NCBI GenBank assembly: GCA_029706075.1
Contig: JAINUG010000208.1
Coordinates: 124,001 to 188,000, forward strand
DNA length: 64,000 nucleotides
Source of the DNA: Aldrovandia affinis
Lineage: Eukaryota > Chordata > Actinopteri > Notacanthiformes > Halosauridae
Direction of reading: 5' to 3'
The translations under genes were made by a program, and so were the position numbers. The notes beneath the pieces are model-generated. The model saw only the letters and a list, made by a program, of their open reading frames with translations, did not search any database and was not told the origin of the DNA. Of this stretch, positions 12,273-24,000 are shown piece after piece (position 1 is the first letter of the stretch; each line of letters starts with the position of its first letter).

Positions 12273-12660
12273 TGTAGTAACAAGTGACCTAGTAGGAACC
12301 ATCTAACGATGTATTGTTATTGTGGGGAACAATAAAACAGTTGGCTGGCAGTGTAGTGTAATGGTTAGGGAGCTGGGCTTGTAACTCAGAGGTTGCAGGT
12401 TCAATTCCCAGGTGGGGCACTGCTGCTGTACCCTTGAGCAAGGTACTTAACCTGAATTGCTTCAGTTAATATCCAGCTGTATAAATGGATTGTATGTAAA
12501 GAAAATGTAAACCGTGTAAGTCGCTCTGGATAAGAGCGTCTGCTAAATGCCTAAAATGTAAAATGTAAATGTAGTTGCTTCAGTGACATGAGCTTGTGGT
12601 CGCCTGTTTAATGATTGTGCTCCACATGTGGTTTCATTGTACCTATCAAACAATAGAACA
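12273..12660 (+). repeat. Gypsy 3' LTR, split by a V-SINE
   Basis: It begins TGTAG after the polypurine tract and ends AATAGAACA. Without the V-SINE and its 5-bp duplication it is about 154 bp and matches the 5' LTR closely. Confidence 0.9.
12344..12572 (+). mobile_element. V-SINE (UnaSINE-like)
   Basis: The tRNA-like head GGCAGTGTAGTGTAATGGTT with B box GGTTCAATTCC is followed by CCTTGAGCAAGGTACTTAAC and the tail GTCGCTCTGGATAAGAGCGT. It is flanked by AGTTG (12339-12343 and 12573-12577). Copies also occur at 15418, 21061, 51258 and 60655. Confidence 0.93.
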
Positions 12661-12665
12661 ATGCT

Positions 12666-12764
12666 CCTCATACCAATGGGCACCTACTTATACTCTGTGG
12701 ACGGGGACATTATCATCTTGAAAGACACCACTCTGCAGGAAAGAAAAGCTATAATAAAGGGTGA
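12666..12764. mobile_element. Right part of the unclassified host repeat
   Basis: Sequence between the Gypsy and hAT target sites. It appears to continue the repeat interrupted at 8238, on the evidence of the two target duplications. The family is not recognised. Confidence 0.3.
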
Positions 12765-14277
12765 GGAAAATGCAGTGGCGGGCCGTGCATTTCACACCTA
12801 GGCCTTCAGTAGTGCTCCGTCTGAATCAATCCACCCCTCAATAACTATTTTATGGCTATAAAAGCCATCTTATTGTTATGTTTTGAGTGTCTGTTCGGTT
12901 TGTTTTTGCACTTTGTTTGTTGATCTTTCTTCAGTCATGTTTCATTCTCGTTCTGTCATGCACTTCGGGAAATTCTGTTTCGGTTTTTCCGTATTCGTTT
13001 CTAATCTCGTTTTACTTCCTTCTTACTTTCTAATTACACTTTGTATATATTAGTTAGATGTATATAGTACTAACCAACTAATCTACTAACATTAGGGATT
13101 TAGATTAAGTTACTAACACTACTAATCACTAATTATCTCACACTTCTAACTATCTCTGTACGCTTCTCACGTTCCGCTTTATTGGCACGCAGATTTCTTT
13201 ATGCGTTCCTCCTCCTCCCTAAAAAACCGGACAGGAACAATGACAGACGTAGAACAGAACGAGAATGAAACATGACTGAAGAAAGATAAATAAACAAAGT
13301 GCAAAAACAAACCGAACAGAAACCCGTTGCCGTTGCATCGAAGATAGATAACTCGTGTATCCAGAATAAATGCCTTTACTGAAGAAACAAACCCGGGGTG
13401 CTACAGCTGCGACACACATAAAAATCATCAATAATAACCTCATAAAATTGCAATATTATTTAGGAAAATAGCAACATTTTACTCACCAAAAATCCTTATT
13501 ATTTGTACACAAAATCCATCCTCCTTTCTTTCCTCAAAGAGTTCAATTACTCTGTCGTACAGATTATCCGTGTGTTTCAGTTCCATCAAGAAGTCCTTTT
13601 CTATCGCCATCGAAGCTAATGCTGAAAGTCGAGCCTGCCCTGTCGTATTTCTGGCATAAGTTTTAATTCGCTTTAGGGCTGAAAATGTCCACTCAAATGT
13701 CTGAATCACAGACTGATGTTAATTATATTTTGTCCATGAATACTTATTAAATAATTCCAAATGGTCTGTTCGCTTCCTTTCATAGCTGTTCCCCTGGTTG
13801 CGCTGCATTCAGACGTGTATTTTCATATTAAAGCATTTAACCAATCACATTACATCATAGTCAGACACTCTCTGACTATCCAATCAAAGGATGTGAATAT
13901 GCTGACGTTACCTAGGCCTTCTAGAAGGCCTTCGTGTCCCCAACTCAAAATCTGATTGGTTGAAGCAACAGTTTGATCAACACTTATTTTATGCTACAGG
14001 GCCTGCAGAACTGATTGTGAAGGCCCAGGCAGATTTCTTTGACCCTGGCAACAAATGATGGCTGAAATGTGATTGGTTAAATGCTTTAATATGAAAATAC
14101 ACGTCTGGATGTAGCGCAACCAGGGGAACAGCTATGAAAGGAAGCGAACAGACCATTTGGAATTTTTTAATAAGTATTCATGGACAAAATATAATTAACA
14201 TCAGTCTGTGATTCAGATATTTTTTAGGCCAGCAGAGAAGGCCTTGCAGGCCCTGACGGCCCACCACTGGGAAAATG
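12765..14277 (-). mobile_element. hAT-type DNA transposon, internally rearranged
   Basis: Terminal inverted repeats begin CAGTGGCGGGCCGT at 12773 and end with the complement of CAGTGGTGGGCCGT at 14269. The 8-bp target duplication GGAAAATG lies at 12765-12772 and 14270-14277, diagnostic of hAT elements. Inside are a transposase C-terminal fragment on the minus strand and two separate pairs of inverted arms (12891-12955 with 13255-13319, and 13701-13851 with 14066-14216). Confidence 0.93.
13479..13709 (-). pseudogene. hAT transposase C-terminal fragment
   Basis: The frame reads FSALKRIKTYARNTTGQARL followed by SALASMAIEKDFL, the typical hAT family dimerisation region near the C-terminus. The catalytic part is missing. 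The fragment sits between the two inverted-arm pairs of the element. Confidence 0.8.
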
Positions 14278-15000
14278 ATAGACACGGTCACCATTGCGTT
14301 ACTCTCTAAGGCCACGCCCATCGTGGGGAAAACAATCCGAATCTGTTACAGGAGTACATTGAAAAAGCGCCAATTTCAAAACCAATTTACTGATATTGCT
14401 CCTTTCTCAATTCCAGTCATTGCAATTCAAACATTAAATTCGATATGTCTGGCGACTACTTCCTGTCCTTGTGTGAGATTGGGGAAATTATACAAGAAAG
14501 GGGAGCAGCGGTAGGTCAAAGAGCAGGCGATTTCACTAGTTCAACGTAAACTGCGCCTAGCACTGGCGTAGTACATAAATGCATCTGTTCATGTGCCAAA
14601 AACGCATTAAAACAGAAATTGTATTATCCCTTACCGAACGTTTCTAAACGAGCTAACGCTAGTGCTGCTTAAGTGACGGTTTATACAGCTAGCTATTTAG
14701 TGATATAGTTCAACAAACGCGTATCGATAGTAATAAGTAACTAAATGTGTGTGTTTGGAATAGGGAACCCAGAGCTTGACGTACTGCCGAATTGCTTGCA
14801 ACCACCTTCCTGTCCATCCGTGGCTCGGTGGTATGATAAGGCAAAATGAGTAGTTTCCCTTTAAAAAGTGCAGATTTGGGGTTCTTTTTGTTGTTAGTAT
14901 ATAGGGTCACACGGCAAACCTTCGGTACTGTCGGATAGGTAACGTCTTAAAAACCCTTTCAAAACGAGTTTATTTCAACAGGCATCTATTTGAAATGGCC
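14278..15000. other. Unassigned intergenic sequence
   Basis: No gene or well-preserved repeat is recognised. The first bases may belong to the host repeat interrupted by the hAT element. Confidence 0.4.
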
Positions 15001-15009
15001 ACGGTGGGC

Positions 15010-15200
15010 GTGGTCATGACGTTTCACCAAATTACCCGGATTTGCCGACCGTATCCATCGCTCAGTATCATTAAGTAATGACTGACATTGCCCTTGCCTT
15101 CTAAGTGCACCCAAACCATGCCAGGAAAATGTGCCCACACCATTACAGAACCATTCACTGTTGGAACATTGTTGTTCCAAGGTTTTTTGTTCCTTAGAAG
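15010..15200 (-). mobile_element. Possible degenerate Tc1-like transposase fragment
   Basis: The minus strand reads NGSVMVWAHFPG then VHLEGKGNVSHYLMIL, which loosely resembles the GSVMVWG...EGKMNA...YRDIL stretch of Tc1 transposases. No terminal repeats are visible. Confidence 0.3.
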
Positions 15201-15417
15201 TACAAGGCCTCCGGTGTGCCTCATTAACTGCAAAGCAGTTGCTACCACGTTAGTTTTATTCTTAGCTGTCAAAAATGTCCAGAGAAATGACAGCAAATGC
15301 AGTGCATGGGATTTCACAAAGCACTTTATGTTCTTAATTATCTCAGGTACAGCATTGACCTTGGTGTTTATTTGTAATAAATAATGTATGGTCACTTTCA
15401 CAAAAATAATAATAAAG

Positions 15418-15650
15418 GCAGCAGTGAGGTATAATGCAGTGGTTAAGAATCAAGGCTTCTGCATTCTCAAGCAATCCTGAATTGCTTCAGCTAAATAATA
15501 TCCCTCCCTCAATCTCTATATTAATGTGAACAGTGATATTATACCCAAGACACACTAAGACTGGTGGTATGCAGTGCGTGGGTCACTGTGAAAGCTGGCA
15601 AAAAAATCAGGGTGTCAGTCTCTGGATAAGGGTGTCTGCTGTACATCTTC
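15418..15650 (+). mobile_element. Degenerate V-SINE
   Basis: Head-like AGTGAGGTATAATGCAGTGG, mid-part CCTGAATTGCTTCAGCTAAA and tail-like GTCTCTGGATAAGGGTGTCT occur in V-SINE order with extra sequence between them. It is much older than the 12344 and 60655 copies. Confidence 0.65.
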
Positions 15651-15949
15651 AGGCTGGAGGAGTGACTCCACTAAACCAAAGCCAGTCGGCTTAACTTGTT
15701 GCTAGCCTTGTTTTGACTGTCAATAAATGACTTCTGGCTTTTTGGGATGCTGTTCCTTATTTATTTTGAGGTTGCGGAGTTGCTTGTCCAGCCTGGAGAT
15801 CAGAAATCATTTGTTGGGTATATTTCTTGCCCCTCTCATGACTGCTTAGATTCTCCATCTCTGTCCTAGTAGCTATGCTGAAAACCACTGGTGGGATCAG
15901 CTATTGCCCCCATATTTCATCTGTGCCTATACACTTTTTTCATCGCTGT

Positions 15950-16155
15950 TGGTCATTACGAACTCCGACCCTGTGCTGGCCAGAGGGGGATGGGCTCCCC
16001 CTCTTGGGCCTGGTTCCTCCTAAGGTTTCTACCCATTTGTTTTTCCCTGCCACTGTTGTCTTAGGCTCGCCTTTGTGGGGGTTAATGCCATCTGCTGTAA
16101 AACATAGTGACAAATGGTTTGTAAAATGCACTATACAAAGTTTGATTGATTTAAC
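15950..16155 (+). mobile_element. Fish LINE 3' UTR fragment
   Basis: Contains the familiar 3' end of a fish LINE: CCAGAGGGGGATGGGCTCC, TGGTTCCTCCTAAGGTTTCT, then TGCACTATACAAAGTTTGATT at the end. The coding part is absent. The clade is probably L2/CR1-like. Confidence 0.6.
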
Positions 16156-16258
16156 GTCCACAATGCTAGACCCCAAGGACAGGGCATTACTCGGCGCAGG
16201 GGTTATTTTTAAAGTTAAAATACGAGGGTCCAATTTTGTCCCAAGAGGCATCCATTGT

Positions 16259-16494
16259 CTTCCCCTTCCTTACTGCATGCTCTAAAAAAATATGCATCAC
16301 TCGTGAGGTGATTTTCTTACTGATGAAGCCAGAGTGTCACCACTTGAGCCAGTTTTCATGTTGATAGCCCTGGATCAAATAGTATGTTTTTTAAGGTAGA
16401 GGATACAATTGTTGGCAATAAAACTTGTTCCATTTGGCCTTACGTCATGAGCCACAGATTGCTCCCCTTCTTTAGGTGCATGCTGCAGTCATCC
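16259..16494. repeat. 236-bp segment also present inside the Tc1 remnant at 19.7 kb
   Basis: It starts at CTTCCCCTTCCTTACTGC and ends GTGCATGCTGCAGTCAT. The 19.7 kb copy differs by a 2-base indel and one substitution that I can see. The content is otherwise unrecognised. Confidence 0.9.
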
Positions 16495-17249
16495 CGTTCC
16501 CCTTTGGGGAACTGCACACTACCCGTTCCCCTTCAGTGAGGGGTGAGCTGCCTGTTCCCCTTTGGTGACTTATATGCAGCCAATCCCTGGTTGTAGTCCT
16601 CCATATGAGTGCTTAAACAGTATCACACATTTTCAGATCTGAGGTTTCTCGATATTGAAAAGGTGGCATACGGAAGCAGAAATACTCCAGACGCTCTTAA
16701 ACTTTACCTTTTTATTCTTTGTACATTCAGCACTTACAGGAAAAAAGCAAGAAAAAACAAAATTAGTTTTTGTACTAAAATTATAAGATAAAAAAACAAT
16801 ATTAAAACAGTCTTTTCTTTCTATGAATATTAAAGTCATCCACCCCCCACTTTCTCCCCCTCTGGGTGGTGTCTGGTGTAGAGAGAGGGCAGACACACTG
16901 GGAGAGGCAGAGGAGGGGCCAGCAGTGTTTCAGAGGAGATCTTTAAAGAGGAAAGTGTAAAGGGAAGGAGGGGGTCAGGAGGAACAGGAAAAGCGGGGGA
17001 AGAGAATGGTGATCCAGACACACCCACACACAAGCAGTCTTAAGCTGACCAAACCGAAGGGCTTCAGTTTAACCGAAGAGCCTCAGTCTTCTCGTCCGAG
17101 AGAGAAGGGGAGGGGGGGGTCAAACAATTAAACTCTCACACAAAGCCAGCACTGTCCAAAACCACCGTGGGGACAGCCAGTGGGAGCCACACTCACGCTA
17201 AAAACTGGGACAAAACAAAAGTATACCTGACTGTGGGTGGGAGAGACTG
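16495..17249. other. Intergenic or ACIN1 3' flank
   Basis: No coding gene is recognised. A second TTTATT (AATAAA on the minus strand) lies at 16711-16716 and could end a longer ACIN1 3' UTR. The stretch has GTTCCCCTTT repeats near 16496-16570. Confidence 0.4.
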
Positions 17250-17255
17250 TTTATT
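17250..17255 (-). terminator. acin1: Candidate ACIN1 polyadenylation signal
   Basis: AATAAA on the minus strand, about 420 bases after the ACIN1 stop codon, giving a 3' UTR of ordinary length. An alternative is the signal at 16711-16716. Confidence 0.45.
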
Positions 17256-17671
17256 ATTTTTATGCGCAAATGGCTGGCAAAGTCACAAGAGTGGGAGGGG
17301 GGCAAAACTGATGCCAGGCCATGAGTGACAGAGGGGCACAGCCAATGAGCGTTATTTGCACACAGCTGGGGCATGGCCACACACACCTCCTCTGAATTCA
17401 TCATGTACAGAGAGAGGGAGTGTTGCTGTGGAAACCCACCTGCAGCCCACCCCATTTGGGCAGTACAAGAGTGTGTGTGTGAGTGTGTACGAGTGTGTAA
17501 GTGTGTGTAAGACCGTGTGTGAGTGAGTGTGACTGTGAATGTATGTTAAGTGTGAGCACAGGCGTGTGGGACATTGAACAGGGTCAGTGGGTTGTAACAA
17601 AATGGTTCAGCATTGGGGATGTGCGCGTGACTGGTTCAGAGTCTCAGACCCCCACCCTACCCCTCTCTCCC

Positions 17672-18049
17672 TCAGCGGCGTCGGTCCCTGGGCGGAGGGT
17701 CACTGCGGCTGCGTGAGCGCCTGCCGCCCCCCTGCCCCGCTGGCCTGCGGTAGCCCTCTCTCCTCTTATCCCCGTCCCGGTCTCTTCCTCGCTCCCTCTC
17801 TCTCTCCCGCTCCCTCTCTCTGTCCCGGTCCCGGTCCCGCTCTCTCTCCCCTTCCCGACTGCTGCCCCCAGCGGCTGCACTAGTTCCGCCCCCGGCCCCA
17901 CCCGCAGGCGCTCCCGCCTCCTTCTCCCGCCCCTTCGCCCTCTCCCTGCGCTCCTCCTCCCGCTTCCGGTCCTCCTCCTCCTGCTGCTCCTTCCTCCTCT
18001 TCTCCCTCTCCTTCATCCTCTCTGCACGCTCTGCCTCTCTCTGCAGCGC
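17672..18049 (-). CDS. acin1: ACIN1 exon 18 (last coding exon)
   Basis: Acceptor CAG/GCG at 18049, stop TGA at 17672-17674; 125 residues. It starts [18 protein letters not shown] and becomes a charged RD/RE/RS tail ending [15 protein letters not shown]. Human acinus ends in the same kind of tail, which mediates nuclear-speckle association. Entry phase 0. Confidence 0.95.
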   Translation of the reverse strand, partial: ALQREAERAERMKEREKRRKEQQEEEDRKREEERRERAKGREKEAGAPAGGAGGGTSAAAGGSSREGERERDRDRDRERERERERERGRDRDGDKRREGYRRPAGQGGGRRSRSRSDPPPRDRRR

Positions 18050-21000
18050 CTGGGGGGGAAGGGGGTTAGTTCGGAAATGTTGGCAGATCACACAAATGCT
18101 TAAATAAAAACAAAATGGCAGACAACAGAAGTGAGTTTTTACCTGCTGGTCAGTGAGCGGGAGCCAGTATATACAGGGGGCTGCTTTGGTTTTACAGAAC
18201 AGGTCATCCAGCAGTTTGGCTGGGGGCTCCTCTGGGGCTTTCTCTGCAACACACACACACACAGGCAGCAATCAGGAAGTGGTTCTGTCCGATTGTTCTA
18301 CATCTAAACGGCGCTTTTGCACAATGTACATTGTTTAACCATGGACAAGGCCTAACTGTGCTTTACATGCGTAACAATTCAGTTTCGATTTAAAAAAAAA
18401 AACCTTTCAGTCCAAGTTTACTGCCAGGGCCCAGGGTCTGACAGTATTGTTCTAGAAAAAAACTCCCCAACCTCAAAAATGCTGCTTTATTGGCTGTTGT
18501 TGCCAAAGCAGTCTTACACAATACATGTACAATGCAAACATGTATAGATAAACATACCAATTATGACTAGTTTAATGAAAGGCCAGTAAAACAGATGCTT
18601 TCACATAACTGCAAAAACATCACTGTGCCCAGCGAGCTACAATGCGGCGGTGAGCTGGTAACAGCGTTTCAGTGCTCAAACCAGTCACTGGCCTCCCGGC
18701 GTCAACCAATAGGTTTACAGGCGGTTCAGTTCATTGCGCCTTGCCAAAGGAGGGCTTTGCTCCGGATGCACATGGCGCTTGAAGACTGAATAATAAATAT
18801 AAGCTACTGCTGGTATTCAAACATCACGCTCTCATCTCCCCCAAATTTTCTCCTTCCTTCCTTGCCGTTCACGTCACTTTCCAAGACTACTGGTACATTT
18901 TTATTTTGCGCTTTCCTAAGCGGCAGATGAAGCGCCTTGCTGTTATGTGTAAACAGCAATCTCTCTCCCTCACCCTTTTTGTCAGTCTTCCTCTCCTTGC
19001 TCTTTCCCCTCTCCTTGCGCCTCCTCTCTCTGTCCCGCGATCGAGAGCGCCTGGCCGCGCCCTCCCGATCCTCCCCGGGCTTGCCGAAATCGCGCACTTT
19101 GTCTCTGTCCCACTCCCGTTCGGCGCGGGCCCTCTCCCGCCGCTCCATCTCCCTCTCGCGCTGCGCCCACTGGTCACGGACGCCCCCAGCGCCCCGCTCT
19201 CGCTCAGGCAGCAGTGAAGGGGGCATCCCAGGGAGACCGCCGACTGTGGTCCCGCGGTCCTCCTCGCCCCCACGGTCTGGCACCAGGAGCCCCCGGTGGA
19301 AATCCAGCTGTGGGCATTGGATACGTTTACACATGTATGAACGTCAGAGAATTTAAAAAAAAGGTTCAAGCCTTAACAAATTGCCTATATCAGGGGTGGC
19401 CAACCAGTCAGAGACTAAGAGCCACATTTTTTACTGTGTTACCGCAAAGAGCCACATCACCGGGGGGGGGGGGTGCTACACGCGAAATAAAACCGGACAC
19501 CAGTTCATTTATTTCGCGGCCCACTCAAATCAGATTTGTATTTACCATATTTAAATGACATTTTAAGGTTAATATATACACTGCCCGTCCCCAAAAAAGT
19601 CACTCTAATATTTCGTTGGACTGCCATTAGCTTTGATTACAGCACGCATTCACCGTGGCATCGTTTTGATAAGCTTCTGCAATGTCACAACATTTATTTC
19701 CCCTTCCTTACTGCATGCTCTAAAAAAATATGCATCACTCGTGAGGTGATTTTCTTACTGATGAAGCCAGTGTCACCACTTGAGCCAGTTTTCATGTTGA
19801 TAGCCCTGGATCAAATAGTATGTTTTTTAAGGTAGAGGATACAATTGTTGGCAATAAAACTTGTTCCATTTGGCCTTACGTCATGAGCCGCAGATTGCTC
19901 CCCTTCTTTAGGTGCATGCTGCAGTCATTATGATGGGACAGTCGGACCGCTGCGCAAAGTCTTCTCCAGCACATCTCAAAGATTCTCAATGGGGTTAAGG
20001 TCTGGGCTCTGTGGTGGCCAATCCATGTGTGAAAATGATGTCTCATGCTCCCTGAACCACTCTTTCACAATTTGAGCCCGATGAATCGTGGCATTGTCAT
20101 CTTGGAATATGCCCGTGCCATCAGGAAAGAAAAAATCCATTGATGGATCCTGGTAATTCAGTATTTTCAGGTAGTCAGCTGACCTCATTCTTTGGGCACA
20201 TAAGAGCACATGCAGACCTGACCAACTGCAGCAACCCCAGATCAACTGCATCATGGTCAGGCAGTGTACATGGTGTGTCAGAATTTTTTGGAACGGCTAT
20301 ATGGACACTTTTGTGAGATGGACACACACTGAGGCATATTACTTTCAAAATATTTAGTGCCCATAAAAGGCACAAAATATACTCTCATGACTAATGAATT
20401 TTAGTAGTGGAATTAATTTACAAACCAGTGAGCTGTCCAAGTTGTTAGCACTATCAGCACACTAATATTCCAAGACTTGATAGTAAGTGACAAATCAGTT
20501 AAGACATACTAATGCGATTTGTCGCTAAAGTTTTTAGTTTTTTTAATTATTATTTCCCCTGACTTTTAAGGACAGTGGGATATTTTACCACTTTCCAGGA
20601 TTCAAATATTTGAAGGATTCAATGAAGGATTCAATGATTTTCAAGGACGGTGAGAACCCTGTTAATCTGCAATTATGCTCAGTCAGCCATGTAGACAGAG
20701 AGAGACAGTGAAACGGCAAACAGAAAGAGAGAAACTGAGAAAACCTGAGACACAGAGGGAGGGGGAAAGAACGGGGTTGGGGTGGTTGAACTGATGTGCA
20801 CTCACCTCATCCTGCTCACAGAAGTCCACACTGAGGAATTTCGGGTTACTTTGGGGCCACTTCACCCCATGCAGAGCAGCCCGGGTAGCCACCGCCTCCT
20901 CTGTGCTGGAATACTGAGGGGGAGGGGGAGGAAGAGGAAGAGAAAGAAAGCATGAGAGAGGAAAAAAGATGAGAGGGAGACGGTGCAAGAGAGGGGGGGG

Positions 21001-24000
21001 GGGAGTTAAAATGACCTCTACAGAGGGGGTGGGGTTAAAACAACCTCTGTACTGGAGTATTACATTACAGGCATTTAGCAGACGCTCTTATCCAGAGCGA
21101 CTTACAGTTTACATTTCCTTACAATCCATTTATACAGCTGGATACTAACTGAAGCAATTCAGGTTAAGTACCTTGCTCAAGGGTACAACGGCAGTGTCCC
21201 ACCTGGGGATTGAACCTGCAACCTTAACGTTACAAGCCCAGTTCCCTAACCATTATACCACACTGCCGCATCAGTACTGGATTATTGAGAGGGGGCAGGG
21301 TTAAAACTGCACCAAAGGGGGCCTCCCGCATGGCCTAGCGGTAAGAGCGATCGACGCTAGCCACGGTGACCGGGGTTCAATTCCACCAGTCGCGCCAGTT
21401 TCGGCTCTGGCCGGGAGTGCCACTAGGGGGCGGCAATTGGCTGTCCGCCCCTGTGCGTGACAGGCTTCGGCCTAGGCGGGCACTGGCTACTGGCCGGACT
21501 ATGGCAGCAAGTTCTCATATGAGGGAGGGGATAATTGGCACAAAAAAGAGAGGGAATTGGATACTAAAAAGAGGAGAAAAAAAAATGGGGGAAACTGCAA
21601 AAAGTAAAAGTACACCACAGTGACAAAAGCTGGAAGAGTCAGTGATGGAATGATGGGGGGGCCAATGTTCATAAATAATTTGAACCCCCCAGGTCTTGTA
21701 CATACAAGGTGTGCATTTGCCTCACATTTTGTAGATTGCAGGCAGCTCAAGGCAATCACAAAGTAATGCTGTACATCTTAGAAAAGCCTTGGGGTCATTC
21801 CATATGAAATTTGTGAGGTTTTAGGACTCAGATTTTCTTCATAATATTTGCGACCATTCATAAAAACAAATCTACACTTTGGTTATGGTATTCTTTGTGC
21901 TTTTTGAGATAAATGGACCAATCTCTACTTTCCAAAGTATAAATTGCATCAAAATATGCATTAAAACAGGGATTATGATTGAACATTTAATCTCAAGTTC
22001 AGAAACTGAATATGTGATTTATATCCACTGAAGATATACAAAACATATTTTGAGTGGTCTCTACCCACATTTTGCTATGTGTAAGTGTGACCATGTTAGC
22101 GACCACAAATACTTCAGGCTTTGATTATTAATTCCTGAGATATTGAGATCTGAAAATATTGCCTGCAAGAATGGCAGCCATTTTGGACCCAAATTTGACC
22201 CCTATGTTTAAAAACCAACTTAGACTACAAAACCCAGGATGGTTAAGAAAGGTTTATAAATAAATTAGAACAATTCTGAGACAAGTCCGTAAGCACTGTC
22301 TGATTTTACATGGAATGTCCCCTTTATGAAGCCATCCCATCCCAACCCTAACTCACAGTGACGTAGCAGTGGGACTTGATCTTGTCAATCCAGAACGCCT
22401 CCTCCACCACGGTTCCAGTACGGTTCAGCAGCTCCTTCAGCTGGCCCAGAGTGAAGGGACGCACCTGTATGGCAGGGTCAGAGGTCAAACCAGGGGTCAA
22501 AGGGCATGCAAAGAGGAAGTCATCACACATTCAATGCGTGTAGCCTGTGTATATGGGGGTGTTTAAGTGACTGTTGAATGAGTACAGTTGCACCAGTGTA
22601 TACGTGTGGCACATCAGTTGTTCAAGTGTATATGCACCCATATATAGGTGTACAGGTGTGTTTATGTGCGGCGTACATAGCTGTATGTGTATACAGGTGT
22701 GCAAGTGTATAGGTCTCACCAGATTGCAGATGTGGACGATGTTGGTGATTTTGCCGCGGGGGGGTGAGGGCTGTCTGGCAGTGCGGACGGGGTCGTCGAT
22801 GGTGATGGACACACCCGATTTCTGCTGGCTGATGGAGCGCCGCACAAGCGTGTCACTGGGGGTCACTGGGAGGGAGTGAGGGATGAAGAGAGGAGGGATC
22901 AGAATCTCAATGGAAAACTACTCCTCTAGTTACTGACACTATTTTATTAATGGAATCTGTCTAGCTTAGGAGACTGCTCGTTAACACCAGTAATGCGTTT
23001 ACAGAAACGTGGGTAAAGACCCCCACGAAACACAGGTCGCCAGCCACTAGAGCTCCACCAATCAGACGAAAGGGGTTGTCTTCTCGCCCAATCACCTTTC
23101 TTCAGTTCCACCTCTCGGGTTGCTGAGGGTGTTTGCGCTTCCATGGCAACCTCCAAGCTGCCACTGCTGCTGTTCTTCTCCTCCTTGTTGCCCCTCTCCA
23201 TGTCTGCCTCTCCTTCCTCCTCCTCCTCCTCCTCTTCCTCATCCACCCTCTTTGGCTCCTTCTGTCCATTCTCCTGACCCTCGGGATGGACCACCTGCAA
23301 CAGAAGGGATAGGGGGAGCCTTCAGCACATTGGACCAACCACACAAACAGATTTTCACTGTACTAAATACACATACAAACTGTACATGCTACACAGAAAT
23401 ACAGAATCAAACTACATCAACATTAAAGCAGAGTATCTACACACAGTTAAGAGCAAATCAAAGCCAGCAGGCAATTTACCCGCTAAAATTGCACAGCGGC
23501 CCTTTCTCAGTATGTAATAGACAAGTGGGTGACAAGAAAAAAAACTCCTCTCCGTTAGAAGGTAGTGTGCAAATAACTCACGTCTGAATTTCTCACAGGG
23601 GTGAAGCCAGCAGCCACGGTGAGGCTGGTGGAACGTGTCAGGCCCCGTACACTGACCTGTGTGACAGTGCGGCGGATCTTCAGGTCCTTGTCCTGGACCT
23701 GGCCTCCACCTTCTCCCCGATCGGCGCCCTCCTCGTCCCCAGACAGACGACCCTCCTCTGGGTGCAGCTCCACCACCGCCTCCTGGCTCCCCGGGCCTGC
23801 TGCCGGCTTGATGTCGGGGATGAGAGACTGCGAGAGAGGGAGCGACAGTGACATAAAATACCTTCATTCAGCCAAACTGTTTAGGTTTTGACCTCTGCGC
23901 ATCCCAAGAGAAAAAACACAAGAACACTTTGGACATTGACTATACAGAGACAGATAAAAGCACATTCACAGCATGACAGCCTTGCAGATTTCTGCTTCAG

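Larger units (their letters stand above)
8234..12665 (+). mobile_element. Ty3/Gypsy LTR retrotransposon, defective, with nested insertions
   Basis: The LTRs are 8239-8402 and 12273-12660, flanked by the 5-bp target duplication ATGCT (8234-8238 and 12661-12665). A primer-site-like TGGTGTCAGAAGT follows the 5' LTR and a purine tract AGAAAGGGGA precedes the 3' LTR. The body holds gag with zinc knuckles, a protease start, the end of reverse transcriptase, RNase H and integrase in Gypsy order. Two later insertions sit inside: a LINE tail at 9439-9786 and a V-SINE at 12344-12572. Stops, frameshifts and a protease/RT deletion make it inactive. Confidence 0.95.

Noticed and set aside
21325..21420. 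Possible tRNA gene (good A and B boxes)
   Set aside because: It has no proper acceptor stem pairing, and a non-tRNA body and A-rich tail follow, so it is a SINE head.
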